Shown here one piece after another: positions 8,687 to 18,799 of a stretch of 64,000 bases of DNA. Within the stretch, counting starts at the first letter, position 1. Each line of letters begins with the position of its first letter. A model generated the notes under the pieces. It was given only the letters and a program-made list of their open reading frames with translations, made no database searches and had not been told where the DNA came from. Made by a program: the position numbers and the translations under genes. Origin of the DNA: Actinomadura rupiterrae (GTDB lineage Bacteria; Actinomycetota; Actinomycetes; Streptosporangiales; Streptosporangiaceae); the NCBI RefSeq assembly GCF_024172125.1, contig NZ_JAMZEA010000008.1, positions 248,001 through 312,000 on the forward strand. Reading direction: 5' to 3'.

Positions 8687-9754
8687 ATGCGCATCCTCAG
8701 CACGGCCGCCGCGACCACCGCGCTCACCGCGACGCTGGCGGCACCCGCGTCCGCCGAGGCGTCCTCGTGGACGGTGTCCAAGGGCTTCAAGCTGGGCGGG
8801 TACACCTCGTTCAGCTCGATGAAGGTCTTCAGCCGCACCGATGTCTGGGCGTTCGGCGGCCATGACGAGAAGGGCGTCGCGTTCCGCTGGAACGGGAGGT
8901 CCTGGCGTTCCGTCCCGCTGCCGAAGCGGGCCGGCGGAGCCATGGAACACGTCTCGGCCACCTCGCCGTCCAACCTGTGGATCGGCAGCAACGACCCGGG
9001 TCACGGGCCATACGTGATGCGCTGGGACGGACGCCGGTGGACGAGCCGCCATGACTTCCCGGGTGTCATCACCGGTGTCACGGCGCTCGGCCCGCGCGAC
9101 CTCTGGGTCTTCGGTAACGACCTCGGACAGCCGGGCGCGGGAACCTGGCATTTCGACGGACGCGGCTGGACGAAGACCAAGAAGATGCCGTTCGAGGTGC
9201 ACCACGCCTCGGCGGTGTCCGCGAAGGACGTCTGGGCCATCGGCGAGGGCAAGGGCGGCCCCAACGCGGTTGGCCACTTCGATGGGAGGACCTGGCGGAA
9301 GGTGTCGCCAGGCGCCCTGCTGCCGCCCGCCTCCTCCAACTCGACCACGTACACGACCGATGTGCTCGCGCTGTCGGCGAAGAACGTCTGGATCACCGCC
9401 GAGATCGACCGGAACGCGTCCAGGACGCAGTACCTGCTGCACTGGAACGGCGCGAAATGGAGCCGCGAGGTCGTCCCGTCGAAGGGGCAGCCGTACCAGC
9501 GCGTCCTGGTGCCGGACGGGCGCGGCGGGCTCTGGTTCCTGCTCGTCCACGCGGACGCGTACAGCCGCAGCACGCCGCTGCACCGGGACGCCAAGAGCCA
9601 CTGGACGACCGGACGGATCAGCGGCGGATCGGCGATCCCGCAACTCCGCGACGCGGCGGTCCTGCCCGGCACGCGCACGCTCCTCGGCGTCGGCGACCTG
9701 CTGAAGCGGAACGAGCGGGACGCGGACGGCGCGGTGTTCACCTTCCACGGCTGA
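8687..9754 (+). CDS. secreted beta-propeller protein with DVWA(F/I)G repeats
   Basis: 355 residues, ATG after GGGAGA. A signal peptide (ILSTAAATTALTATLAAPASA) is followed by about six to seven blade-like repeats, each with the pattern D(V/L)W.(F/I)G ... W(N/D)G..W, typical of actinobacterial WD40-like or Kelch-like propellers. No catalytic residues recognised; probably an extracellular binding protein. A gene of the same type, without obvious signal peptide, lies at 62.8-63.9 kb. Its start is 66 bases after the serine-hydrolase gene. Confidence 0.75.
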   Translation: MRILSTAAATTALTATLAAPASAEASSWTVSKGFKLGGYTSFSSMKVFSRTDVWAFGGHDEKGVAFRWNGRSWRSVPLPKRAGGAMEHVSATSPSNLWIGSNDPGHGPYVMRWDGRRWTSRHDFPGVITGVTALGPRDLWVFGNDLGQPGAGTWHFDGRGWTKTKKMPFEVHHASAVSAKDVWAIGEGKGGPNAVGHFDGRTWRKVSPGALLPPASSNSTTYTTDVLALSAKNVWITAEIDRNASRTQYLLHWNGAKWSREVVPSKGQPYQRVLVPDGRGGLWFLLVHADAYSRSTPLHRDAKSHWTTGRISGGSAIPQLRDAAVLPGTRTLLGVGDLLKRNERDADGAVFTFHG

Positions 9755-9790
9755 GTGAGAGCGCCCCCGGTATCTCCGATACTGGGGGGC

Positions 9791-11548
9791 ATGGTCGACG
9801 AGGAGCGGTGGAAGGCGCGGTTTCGGGCCGCGCGGGTGAGCTTGCCGCGCTGGGCGCGGGACGCGCCGGAGCGGAGCACGTACCAGTCGAACGCGACGGG
9901 CACGTGGGAGATCTACGCCTGGGACCGGGAGACCGGCGAGCGGCGGCAGGTGACGGACCGGGCGAACGGGACGTGGATGGGGTCGGTCGATCCGTCCGGG
10001 GCGTGGGTGTGGTGGTTCGACGACACCGACGGGGACGAGTTCGGGGTGTGGAAGCGCACGCCGTTCGGCGGCGGCGAGGCCGAGGTCGCCGTACCCGGGC
10101 TGGACGCGTCGTACCCGTCCGGGCTGGCGATCGGCAGTAGCGGGACGGTGCTGGTCGGACGGTCCGGGGAGCAGGGCAGCACGGTCCACCGGTACCGGGC
10201 CGGCGAGCTGGTGCAGCTGTACGCGCACGCCGAGGACGCGCACGTCGGCGGCCTCTCGCGGGACGAGTCGCTCGTCGCGATCGGGCACAGCGAGCACGGC
10301 GACAGCCGGCACATGGCGATCCGGGTCGTCCGGACCGAGGACGGCTCGACCGTCGCCGAGCTGTGGGACGGGCCGGGCAAGGGCGTGTACGCGGCCGGGT
10401 TCGCGCCGGTCGCGGGCGACCCGCGGCTGCTGGTGAACCACGAGCGGCGCGGCCGCGAGGAGATCCTGCTGTGGGACCCGGTCGGCGGCGAGCAGCGCGA
10501 GATCACCTTCGACCTGCCGGGCGAGATCGATGCGGACTGGTTCCCCGACGCGTCCGCGCTGCTCGTCACGCACTCGTACGAGGCGCGCGACGAGCTGTAC
10601 CGGTACGACCTGGAATCGGGTGAGCTGACCCGGATCGAGACGCCGCGCGGGTCGATCGGCGGGGCGACCGCCCGGCCGGACGGGACGGTCGAGTTCGCGT
10701 GGTCGTCGGCGGCCGAGCCTCCGGTGATCCGGTCGACGTCGGGCGCGGTCGTGCTGACGCCGGAGGGTCCGCCCGCGCCGCCGTCGGTGCCGGTCGCGGA
10801 CGCGTGGGTGGACGGTCCCGGCGGCCGGATCCACGCGCTGGTCAGCCGTCCGGAGGTGGGCGAGGGCCCGTTCCCGACGGTGTTCGACGTGCACGGCGGC
10901 CCGACCGCGCAGGACGACGACTCGTTCGTGGCGTCCGTGGCGGCGTGGGTCGACCACGGGTTCGCGGTCGTCCGGGTCAACTACCGGGGTTCGACCGGGT
11001 ACGGCTCGGCCTGGCGGGACGCCATCGAGGGACGCGTCGGGCTCACCGAGCTGGAGGACGTGAAGGCCGTCCGCGACTGGGCCGTGGCGTCCGGGCTGGC
11101 GGATCCGGAGCGGCTGGTGCTGACCGGCGGGTCATGGGGCGGGTTCCTCACGCTGCTCGGCATCGGGACGCAGCCGGACGACTGGTCGGTGGCGGTCGCG
11201 GCCGTCCCGGTCGCCGACTACGTGGCCGCGTTCGAGGACGAGATGGAGGCGCTCCAGGCGTTCGACCGGTCGCTGTTCGGCGGCTCGCCGGAGGAGGTCC
11301 CGGACAAGTACCGCGAGTCCTCGCCGATCACCTACGTGGAGCAGGTGCGGGCGCCGGTGCTGGTGCTCGCCGGGGAGAACGACCCGCGCTGCCCGATCCG
11401 CCAGATCGACAACTACCTCGGGCGGCTCGCCGAGCTGGGCCGTCCGCACGAGGTGTACCGGTACGACGCCGGCCACGGGTCGCTCGTGGTCGAGGAGCGG
11501 ATCAAGCAGATGGAAACGGAGATCGGCTACACCTTGAAGAACCTCTGA
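9791..11548 (+). CDS. S9 family prolyl oligopeptidase-like peptidase
   Basis: A 585-residue two-domain serine peptidase: N-terminal beta-propeller (about residues 20-320) gating an alpha/beta-hydrolase domain. The triad is visible as Ser448 in TGGSWGGF, Asp531 in AGENDPRCP and His562 in DAGHGSL. The oxyanion region is HGGPTAQDDD and the FAVVRVNYRGSTGYG segment is typical of S9C acylaminoacyl peptidases. No signal peptide, so it probably degrades peptides in the cytoplasm. ATG 9791 is preceded by GGGGGG; an in-frame GTG at 9755 would add 12 residues. Confidence 0.9.
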   Translation: MVDEERWKARFRAARVSLPRWARDAPERSTYQSNATGTWEIYAWDRETGERRQVTDRANGTWMGSVDPSGAWVWWFDDTDGDEFGVWKRTPFGGGEAEVAVPGLDASYPSGLAIGSSGTVLVGRSGEQGSTVHRYRAGELVQLYAHAEDAHVGGLSRDESLVAIGHSEHGDSRHMAIRVVRTEDGSTVAELWDGPGKGVYAAGFAPVAGDPRLLVNHERRGREEILLWDPVGGEQREITFDLPGEIDADWFPDASALLVTHSYEARDELYRYDLESGELTRIETPRGSIGGATARPDGTVEFAWSSAAEPPVIRSTSGAVVLTPEGPPAPPSVPVADAWVDGPGGRIHALVSRPEVGEGPFPTVFDVHGGPTAQDDDSFVASVAAWVDHGFAVVRVNYRGSTGYGSAWRDAIEGRVGLTELEDVKAVRDWAVASGLADPERLVLTGGSWGGFLTLLGIGTQPDDWSVAVAAVPVADYVAAFEDEMEALQAFDRSLFGGSPEEVPDKYRESSPITYVEQVRAPVLVLAGENDPRCPIRQIDNYLGRLAELGRPHEVYRYDAGHGSLVVEERIKQMETEIGYTLKNL

Positions 11549-11792
11549 CCGTTCGCCGGGGTTTCCGGGCGGTGCATAGACCCCGATTCAGACGGGTCGG
11601 GCAGCACCGTCCGGACGCCCGGAACCCCTGACCCGGCGGGCCTCACGGCACATTTCGGTGGGCCGGATCGGGTGGTTCGGGCGGTTGGATCTTGTTTGGC
11701 GGGCGTTCCGCCCGGGAATCGTCCGGCACGATGTCGCACGACGCCCGATGCGTCGTTTCTCCCCCGGCGACCGGAGTGTGCCGGAGGGAACG

Positions 11793-12506
11793 ATGAGAAG
11801 ACGGATCGTCTGCGGGCTGGCCCTGGCCGCCCTGCCGATCGCGGCGGGAGTCGCGGCCGTGCCGTCCTGGCCGCACCTGCCGTCCTTAACCTCCCATTCG
11901 TCCGCGAAGAGCAGCCATGCGGCGGCGTTCGCGGCAGGCGACCGGTCCGCGTCGGCCGGCGCCTCGCACCAGGCGCACCAGGCCCCGGCGGGCGGCGGCG
12001 GACGGGCCCTGGTCGGGACCGCGCTCCGGCCCTCGTCCCTCAGCCTCCTCGGTGACCTGGGCAAACGGCTGACGAACCTGACGGGCCGGATGGAGCACGC
12101 CGCGCGCGGCCTGCCGCTCACCCAGGAGGCGGCCGAGCAGCTGCTGACCAGCAACCACATCCAGTGGCGGTCCAACGGCAACTGCCACGAACGCTCCAAT
12201 CCGAACTGCACGGCGTTCCAGGGCCTGCTGCGCGGCTCCATGGACGACCTGCTCGACTTCGGCCGCACCAGCGGCTGCCCGCTCACCGTCTCGGGCGGCA
12301 CCGAGCAGGGGCACGCGCCGGGCAAGCTCAGCCATGGCACCGGCCACAAGATCGACGTGATGCCGACGCAGTGCCTGGACACCTACATCCCGGGCCACTT
12401 CCAGCACACCGGCGTGCGCGGCGACAACGCGGAGCTCTACCGCTCCCCGTCCGGCGACGTCTTCGCCCGCGAGACCGACCACTGGGACATCCTCGTCCCC
12501 AGGTGA
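11793..12506 (+). CDS. secreted M15-like zinc peptidase (DD-peptidase fold)
   Basis: 237 residues with an N-terminal signal segment (IVCGLALAALPIAAGVAA) and a long Ala/Gly/Ser linker to about residue 70. The C-terminal domain keeps the M15/VanX-type metal signature: His181 and Asp188 in SHGTGHKID (HxxxxxxD) and Glu227-x-x-His230 in ETDHWDI. A His174 in GTEQGHAPGK also fits. The family cleaves peptidoglycan stem peptides or D-Ala-D-X bonds; four Cys residues (CHE, NCT, GCP, QCL) could form disulfides outside the cell. The ATG has GGAGGG upstream. It converges on the tetR gene. Confidence 0.78.
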   Translation: MRRRIVCGLALAALPIAAGVAAVPSWPHLPSLTSHSSAKSSHAAAFAAGDRSASAGASHQAHQAPAGGGGRALVGTALRPSSLSLLGDLGKRLTNLTGRMEHAARGLPLTQEAAEQLLTSNHIQWRSNGNCHERSNPNCTAFQGLLRGSMDDLLDFGRTSGCPLTVSGGTEQGHAPGKLSHGTGHKIDVMPTQCLDTYIPGHFQHTGVRGDNAELYRSPSGDVFARETDHWDILVPR

Positions 12507-12549
12507 CACCGGGCCCGCGCCGAGGCCCGCGCCGAGTGCGTCCGCAAGG

Positions 12550-13221
12550 TCAGGCGCGGACGTCGCGGATGATCTTGACGAGGTCGCGGGTGACGGACTT
12601 GAAGCCGGGCAGCCGGGACATCGAGACCATCTTGTTCACCAGCGGGACCGTCCGGTCCACGAGCAGGTAGGTCTTGCGGCAGCCCTCGGACGAGTCGTGC
12701 ACCCAGTACAGGACGATGCCCATCGAGTACAGCCACAGCAGCTCGGGCAGCTCGGCGCGGAAGTCGTCGTCGATCTTGAGGGACGAGCCGTCCACGACCT
12801 CGCGGTACAGGGCGACGGCGGCGCTGCGGGCGGAGCCGGACTCGGAGCTGAACGGGTTGAGCGGGCTGTCGGGCTCGGCGGCGAACTTGAAGAACTTCCC
12901 GGCGAACTCGTGGTACGGGACCATCGTGTCGACGCGGGCGCGCAGCACCCCGCGCAGCCGGGCGGCGAAGTCGCGCTCCCGGAGCAGGACGGCCCGGCAG
13001 GCCTCCTCGTGCTCGTCCTGGAGCTGGTCGTAGTAGGCCTGGAGCAGCTCTTCCTTGGAACCGAAGTAGTAGTAGGCGTTCCCGACCGCGACCCCCGCCT
13101 CCTTGGCGATGGCGCGCATGGTCGTCGCCTCGTATCCGCGCTCCCGGAAGAGGCGGAGCGCGGTCTGGACGATCTGTGTCCGCGTCTCGGACCTGACGGC
13201 TTTGGTCTCGGTCACGCCCAT
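12550..13221 (-). CDS. TetR-family transcriptional regulator
   Basis: 223 residues with a standard TetR N-terminal domain (TRTQIVQTALRLFRERGYEATTMRAIAKEAGVAVGNAYYYFGSKEELL by position 10-60) and a helical C-terminal ligand domain. It runs in the same direction as, and 210 bases behind, the FAD monooxygenase gene; control of that gene is possible but not shown. ATG 13221 is preceded by AGGG; a GTG two codons in is an alternative. The gap between the two genes holds a repeated hairpin-forming sequence. Confidence 0.88.
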   Translation of the reverse strand: MGVTETKAVRSETRTQIVQTALRLFRERGYEATTMRAIAKEAGVAVGNAYYYFGSKEELLQAYYDQLQDEHEEACRAVLLRERDFAARLRGVLRARVDTMVPYHEFAGKFFKFAAEPDSPLNPFSSESGSARSAAVALYREVVDGSSLKIDDDFRAELPELLWLYSMGIVLYWVHDSSEGCRKTYLLVDRTVPLVNKMVSMSRLPGFKSVTRDLVKIIRDVRA

Positions 13222-13262
13222 CACCCTAAAGGCCCGCAGAGACACTTGGCTGTTGCGTTCGT

Positions 13263-13328
13263 CGCGATTCCGGGCCGGAGGCGAGTTCGCGATTCCGGGC
13301 CGGAGGCGGTTTCGCGCCTCCGGCCCGG
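13263..13328. repeat. 21-bp direct repeat plus inverted copy forming a 14-bp hairpin
   Basis: The 21 bases at 13263-13283 recur exactly at 13288-13308, and a 14-base reverse complement of the second copy follows at 13315-13328 with a 6-base loop. The stem CCGGGCCGGAGGCG is a strong G+C hairpin and lies just past the stop of the minus-strand monooxygenase gene, so it may act as its terminator, although there is no clear U-run. Operator function for the TetR protein is the other possibility. Confidence 0.6.
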
Positions 13329-13431
13329 ACATCTCTTCTCACTGGCGGCCCTGCTCGTGCGGACCGTGCGTCCCGGTCCGTTCCCGGCTGGGGACCGGCT
13401 CGGGCGGCCGTCCTGCCGCCGACGGCCGACC

Positions 13432-14679
13432 TCACGCCGCGTAGCCGCGAGCCGGAACGTTGACCGGAGCCGGAGCCGGAACGTGGGCGGCCGGGGCGGC
13501 CGGAGCCGGGGCCGGGTAGGACTTGAGCTCGATGGACGTGGCGGCCTTGGTGGTCAGCTTGTCGAGCAGCCGGATCATCGGGCCGGCGGTGAGGACCTTG
13601 TAGATCCGGGTGCGGCGGCGCAGGCTGCGCTCGGTCTTCGGCGCGAAGAAGCCGCCGACGCCGCCCGCGACCTGCTGGCAGGCCTTGGTGAACTTCTTGA
13701 TCGCCTGCTCGTAGGCGGGGAAGGCGACCCGGTGGTCACCGTTCGCGGCGGCCAGCTCCCCGGCGAGGACGTAGGCGCAGACGACCGCCAGGCCGGTGCC
13801 CATGCCGCCGCAGGTCGCGCCGTATCCGGCGTCGCCGAGCAGCGCGATCCGGCCCTTCGTCCAGGACTTCATCCGGACGATGCTGATCGAGTCGTGGTAG
13901 AAGTACGGCGCGCTCCGCATGTCGTCCAGGAGGGCCTGGGAGTGCCAGCCCATCCCGGCGAAGCGCTCGGCGACCAGGCGCTTCTGGCCCTCGTAGTCGT
14001 GCCGGTCCACCGCCGATCCGTCCGCGGTGAAGACGCACATCACGTTCGCGGACGTCCCGCCGCCGAGCGGGATCACCGACAGGCCGCGGCCGGGCTCGCT
14101 GTAGAGCAGGCTGTCGCGCTCCAGCCCGAGCCGGTTCGGCGCGTTGAAGATCGCGACGTTGTAGCCGGAGTCCTGGACGAACTGGGACTCGTCCCCGAAG
14201 GTGAGCCGCCGGACGTTGGAGTGCAGCCCGTCCGCGCCGACGACCAGGTCGAACCACTCGGGCGCGCTCCGCTCGAAGGTCGCGTAGACGCCGTCCGCGG
14301 TCTCCTGGAGGGAGGTGATCGAGTCGTCGAAGACGTAGCGGGCGGCGTCCTTGGTCCGCTCGAACAGGATCCGCGCCAGGTCGCCGCGCTGGATCTCGAC
14401 CTGGCCGCCGGTGAACGAGGCGGGCAGCGCGAGCAGGTCGGCGCCGGTCCCGTCGATCATGCGCAGCGGGCCGTTGTCGGTCTGGTGGCCGCGGATCTCG
14501 TCCAGGATGCCCATCTTCTCCAGGACCTCCATGTGGACGTGCCCGCGGAAGTCCACCGCCTGCCCGCCGGGGCGGATGCCGGACGCCCGCTCCACCACGG
14601 TCACCTGGTGCCCGTACCGGGTCAGCCAGAAGGCGAGGGACGGACCGGCGATGCTCGCACCCGAGATCAGAACCTTCAT
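13432..14679 (-). CDS. FAD-dependent aromatic-ring-hydroxylase-type monooxygenase
   Basis: 415 residues. N-terminal FAD-binding Rossmann motif VLISGASIAGPSLAFWL with Glu at the end of strand 2 (VTVVERAS); the DG motif is LVVGADGLHSNVR; the second FAD motif is GRIALLGDAGYGATCGGMGTGLA. This is the PF01494 class that hydroxylates or oxidises small aromatics or polyketides with NAD(P)H. The C-terminus ends in an unusual Pro/Ala/Val repeat tail of about 30 residues (PAPAPAAPAAHVPAPAP). ATG 14679 has AGGGAG 7 bases upstream. Probably regulated by the TetR gene behind it; substrate unknown. Confidence 0.85.
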   Translation of the reverse strand: MKVLISGASIAGPSLAFWLTRYGHQVTVVERASGIRPGGQAVDFRGHVHMEVLEKMGILDEIRGHQTDNGPLRMIDGTGADLLALPASFTGGQVEIQRGDLARILFERTKDAARYVFDDSITSLQETADGVYATFERSAPEWFDLVVGADGLHSNVRRLTFGDESQFVQDSGYNVAIFNAPNRLGLERDSLLYSEPGRGLSVIPLGGGTSANVMCVFTADGSAVDRHDYEGQKRLVAERFAGMGWHSQALLDDMRSAPYFYHDSISIVRMKSWTKGRIALLGDAGYGATCGGMGTGLAVVCAYVLAGELAAANGDHRVAFPAYEQAIKKFTKACQQVAGGVGGFFAPKTERSLRRRTRIYKVLTAGPMIRLLDKLTTKAATSIELKSYPAPAPAAPAAHVPAPAPVNVPARGYAA

Positions 14680-14775
14680 GATGTGCTCCCTGCGTTGCGT
14701 GTCGTTCGTTCCTTGCGACAACACAGAGATTCGCTGGGCCCGCTGACCGTCCGCGCACCACGGGCTGACAACGCG

Positions 14776-14805
14776 AAGGGCCGTCCGGTGCGCCGGACGG
14801 CCCTT
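14776..14805 (-). terminator. hairpin terminator downstream of lysC
   Basis: Perfect 13-bp stem AAGGGCCGTCCGG with a 4-base loop, starting 16 bases beyond the lysC stop. No long U-run, as is common in actinomycetes. It separates lysC from the monooxygenase transcript. Confidence 0.75.
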
Positions 14806-14820
14806 CGGAAGAACGCCTGG

Positions 14821-16095
<1,275 letters not shown>

Positions 16096-16220
16096 GGGCA
16101 GCGCTCCTCGGTTCGGGGTCAGGGGCTTGCCAAGGTGAGTCTACCGAGGTTGGGAGGTGTCATTACGACGAGGTAACCGTGGAGGTGAGACGGCGCGTCC
16201 GGAATCCGAGACGCCGGAGG

Positions 16221-16838
16221 TCATCCGGGCGGCCTGCGCCACACGATGCTGTAGCGCCACAGGAGGTGCCGCCGGAACTCGGCCCCCGGGAGCAGCTCCG
16301 CCGCCAGCGCCCGCATCTCCGGATAGCCCACGGGCGGCGGCCACACCTGAGGGGACGGGTGCTCCCAGTACCCCCTCGCCACCCGGTGCACTGCCCCGAC
16401 CGCCACACCTGCCAGTTCGAGCGGCAAGTCTTTCGGCATCTCGTTCCGGGCGAGGCCCACGACCGCCACCACGCCGCCCGGACGGACCAGGTCCCGCATC
16501 CGCGCGAGCCCGGTCGCGGTGTCCATGTGATGCAGGGTGGCGACGGACGCGACGACGTCGAACGAGGCCGGTTCCAACGGATATTTCAGGAAGTCGCCGA
16601 GGATGTAGTCGATGTCGTCCTTGTGGCTGTCGTCCTTGTGGCTTCGGGCCTGCTCGATGCTGGGCGCGTCGAGGTCGATGCCCGTGACCTCGGGGACGGT
16701 CTGGTGGAGCGCGCGGGAGAGCATTCCCTCACCGCATCCGACGTCCAGGGCCCGCCGCGCGCCCGCCGGGACGGCCCGCAGGATGCGCGGGTGGTAGTGG
16801 ATGTTGTGGTTCCAGCGCCCGTCCCGCCGCCGCCCCAT
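16221..16838 (-). CDS. class I SAM-dependent methyltransferase
   Basis: 205 residues from ATG 16838, which has GGAAGG upstream; a GTG five codons earlier is an alternative. Motif I is ALDVGCGEGMLSRAL, the acidic residue after strand 2 is GIDLD, motif IV is FDVVASVATLHHMD, and the tail resembles UbiE/COQ5-like small-molecule methyltransferases. A short internal duplication SHKDD-SHKDD follows the strand-2 helix. Substrate unknown. Its stop is 125 bases from the lysC start, in the same direction. Confidence 0.85.
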   Translation of the reverse strand: MGRRRDGRWNHNIHYHPRILRAVPAGARRALDVGCGEGMLSRALHQTVPEVTGIDLDAPSIEQARSHKDDSHKDDIDYILGDFLKYPLEPASFDVVASVATLHHMDTATGLARMRDLVRPGGVVAVVGLARNEMPKDLPLELAGVAVGAVHRVARGYWEHPSPQVWPPPVGYPEMRALAAELLPGAEFRRHLLWRYSIVWRRPPG

Positions 16839-16930
16839 CTGCCCGCCTTCCACCCGCCCGGTTCGTCCGGCTCAGCCTCCCAGACGGCGATCCGGCTCAG
16901 CCTGCCAACCGGCGAACGGCCCGGCAGACG

Positions 16931-16971
16931 GCGAACGGCCCGGCAGGGCGTCCGCCTGCCGGGCCGTTCGC
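16931..16971 (-). terminator. hairpin terminator after the small membrane protein gene
   Basis: Perfect 17-bp inverted repeat beginning GCGAACGGCCCGGCAGG with a 7-base loop, 7 bases beyond the stop of the gene at 16978. A partial copy of the left arm lies just before it (GGCGAACGGCCCGGCAGAC), so the sequence has been locally duplicated. Confidence 0.75.
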
Positions 16972-16977
16972 GGGAGG

Positions 16978-17412
16978 TCAGGCCACCGGGAGCGGGGCGG
17001 CCTGGGGGCGGGGCGCGGTGAGGCCGAGGGCGCGGAAGGTGACGCGCTGGTCGAACCAGAGCAGGCCCATCGTGATGGCGGCCATCGTGAGGCCGAGCGC
17101 CAGGTGCGCGGGCGCGCTGTGGATCTCGGCGCCGATCGCCCCGAGGACGACGTGCACGCCGAGCCGCAGGCCGATCAGCGCGAAGAAGATCTTCCGGGTC
17201 CGGTTGTTCTTCAGCATCGCCTTGATCAGCTTCTTGCGGCGACGCAGCACGGTCAGCCCCACGAGCACGTTCACCGCGCCGAGCGCCGCGAGGACCATCC
17301 AGGCGCCGTCCCAGGCCTTGAGCAGGTCGTAGGCCGCGCCCATCGTGCCCTCGAAGGCGAAGAACCAGATCGGGAGGGGCTTGATGTCGCTGTCCTTGAG
17401 GGTCTCGCTCAT
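16978..17412 (-). CDS. small multi-pass membrane protein, unknown
   Basis: 144 residues. Start ATG 17412 has AGGAG 6-9 bases upstream. Four hydrophobic segments are visible (around WFFAFEGTMGAAYDLL, AWMVLAALGAVNVLVGL, IFFALIGLRLGVHVVLG and LALGLTMAAITMGLLW) with a basic cytoplasmic loop LRRRKKLIKAMLKNNRTRK. I do not recognise the family. It is divergent from the flavoprotein gene at 17608; the 195 bases between them must hold both promoters. Confidence 0.65.
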   Translation of the reverse strand: MSETLKDSDIKPLPIWFFAFEGTMGAAYDLLKAWDGAWMVLAALGAVNVLVGLTVLRRRKKLIKAMLKNNRTRKIFFALIGLRLGVHVVLGAIGAEIHSAPAHLALGLTMAAITMGLLWFDQRVTFRALGLTAPRPQAAPLPVA

Positions 17413-17607
17413 GTCCTGCTCCTGGGTCAGTGTCCGCGTTCTGCCGACATCTGAATCCTGTCGCGCGGGGCCCTTCCGGCGGCAGGAACATCCCTCCGGT
17501 CTCTGGCAGTACAAATGTCATATCGGCCGACGAACGTGGCGCAGGTCACTGTGATGCACGTGCCGCCCCCGGTGTCTCTTGTGCGAACGCCGATGGAGGA
17601 GGCAGGC

Positions 17608-18768
17608 ATGAAGGTGATCGTGGCAGGAGCGGGATACGCCGGGACGGTCGCGGCGAACCGGGTGGCGAAGAAGCTTCCGGACGCCGAGATCACGGTGGTC
17701 AACCCGCGTCCCGACTTCGTCGAGCGGGTCCGGCTGCACCAGCAGGCCGCCGGGACGGGCACCGCCGCGACCCCGCTCGCGGACATGCTGCGCGCCGGCG
17801 TCCGCACGCGCCGGGCGTCCGTCGACAAGATCGGCGACGGCCAGGTGCTGCTCGACGGCGGCGAGGCGCTGGAGTTCGGCTTCCTGGTCCTCGCCGTCGG
17901 GAGCACGCTGAACCCGCTGCCCGGCGCCGTCCCGATCGGCTCCTGGGAGGGCGCCGAGCAGGCCCGGAACGCGCTGGCCGCCCTTCCTGCGGGACGCACC
18001 GTGACCGTGGTCGGCACCGGCGCGACCGGCATCGAGACCGCCGCCGAGGTCGCGGGCGCCCGTCCTGACCTGAAGGTCCGGATCGTCGGACGGGAGTTCG
18101 CCGCGCCGCTCTCGGACGGTGCCCGGCGACGGCTCCGCGCGGGCCTGGAACGCCTGAACGTGGACGTCCTGGAGGACGTCGTCACCGAGATCCGCGAGGC
18201 CGCGGACGCGCTGCCGGAGTCGGGCGCGGACGCTCTGCCGGAGTCGGGCGCGCTGCCGGAGTCGGGCGCGGATGCTCGTCCGGGGAGATTGGTGCTGGAG
18301 TCGGGCGGCGAGGCCGCCTCGGACCTCACGCTGTGGGCGGTCATCGGCAGCGTCCCGGACCTGGCCGCGCGCAGCGGGCTGACGGTGGACGGGAAGGGCC
18401 GCGCGATCGTGGACGAGTACCTGCGCAGCGTGGACGACCCGCGGATCATCGTCGCCGGCGACTGCGCGGCCGTCCCCGGGTCCCGGATGTCCTGCCAGAC
18501 GGCGGAACCGCAGGGCGCGCACGCCGCCGACAACCTCGTCCGGCTGGCGAAGGGCGAGGACCCGGTTCCGTACGCCCCGGAGTACCTCGCGTCCTGCATC
18601 AGCCTCGGCCGGCGCGACGGCATCATCCAGTTCCTCCGCCGCGACGACGGCCCGGGGCGGCGGTACTTCGGCGGCCGTGCGGCGGCCCTGACCAAGGAGG
18701 CCATCGTCCGCGGCGCCCGGTTCAGCGCCCGCACCGGCATCGTCGGCGGACGTCCCGGCTCCAAGTGA
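17608..18768 (+). CDS. NDH-2-like FAD-dependent NAD(P)H oxidoreductase
   Basis: 386 residues; pyridine-nucleotide-disulphide-fold flavoprotein. FAD motif VIVAGAGYAGTVAANRVA at the N-terminus, NAD(P) motif VTVVGTGATGIETAAEVAG near residue 135, and a second FAD contact RIIVAGDCAAVPG with the acidic residue. No redox-active CxxC, so it resembles type II NADH dehydrogenases and rubredoxin-reductase-like proteins that pass electrons to quinone or another acceptor. Residues around 198-225 contain an acidic repeat (ALPESGAD three times) inserted between strands, absent from typical members. Start ATG has GGAGGAGG upstream. Confidence 0.82.
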   Translation: MKVIVAGAGYAGTVAANRVAKKLPDAEITVVNPRPDFVERVRLHQQAAGTGTAATPLADMLRAGVRTRRASVDKIGDGQVLLDGGEALEFGFLVLAVGSTLNPLPGAVPIGSWEGAEQARNALAALPAGRTVTVVGTGATGIETAAEVAGARPDLKVRIVGREFAAPLSDGARRRLRAGLERLNVDVLEDVVTEIREAADALPESGADALPESGALPESGADARPGRLVLESGGEAASDLTLWAVIGSVPDLAARSGLTVDGKGRAIVDEYLRSVDDPRIIVAGDCAAVPGSRMSCQTAEPQGAHAADNLVRLAKGEDPVPYAPEYLASCISLGRRDGIIQFLRRDDGPGRRYFGGRAAALTKEAIVRGARFSARTGIVGGRPGSK

Positions 18769-18799
18769 CTCCTGTTGCGTCCCGGCCCGGCGCCCCGCT

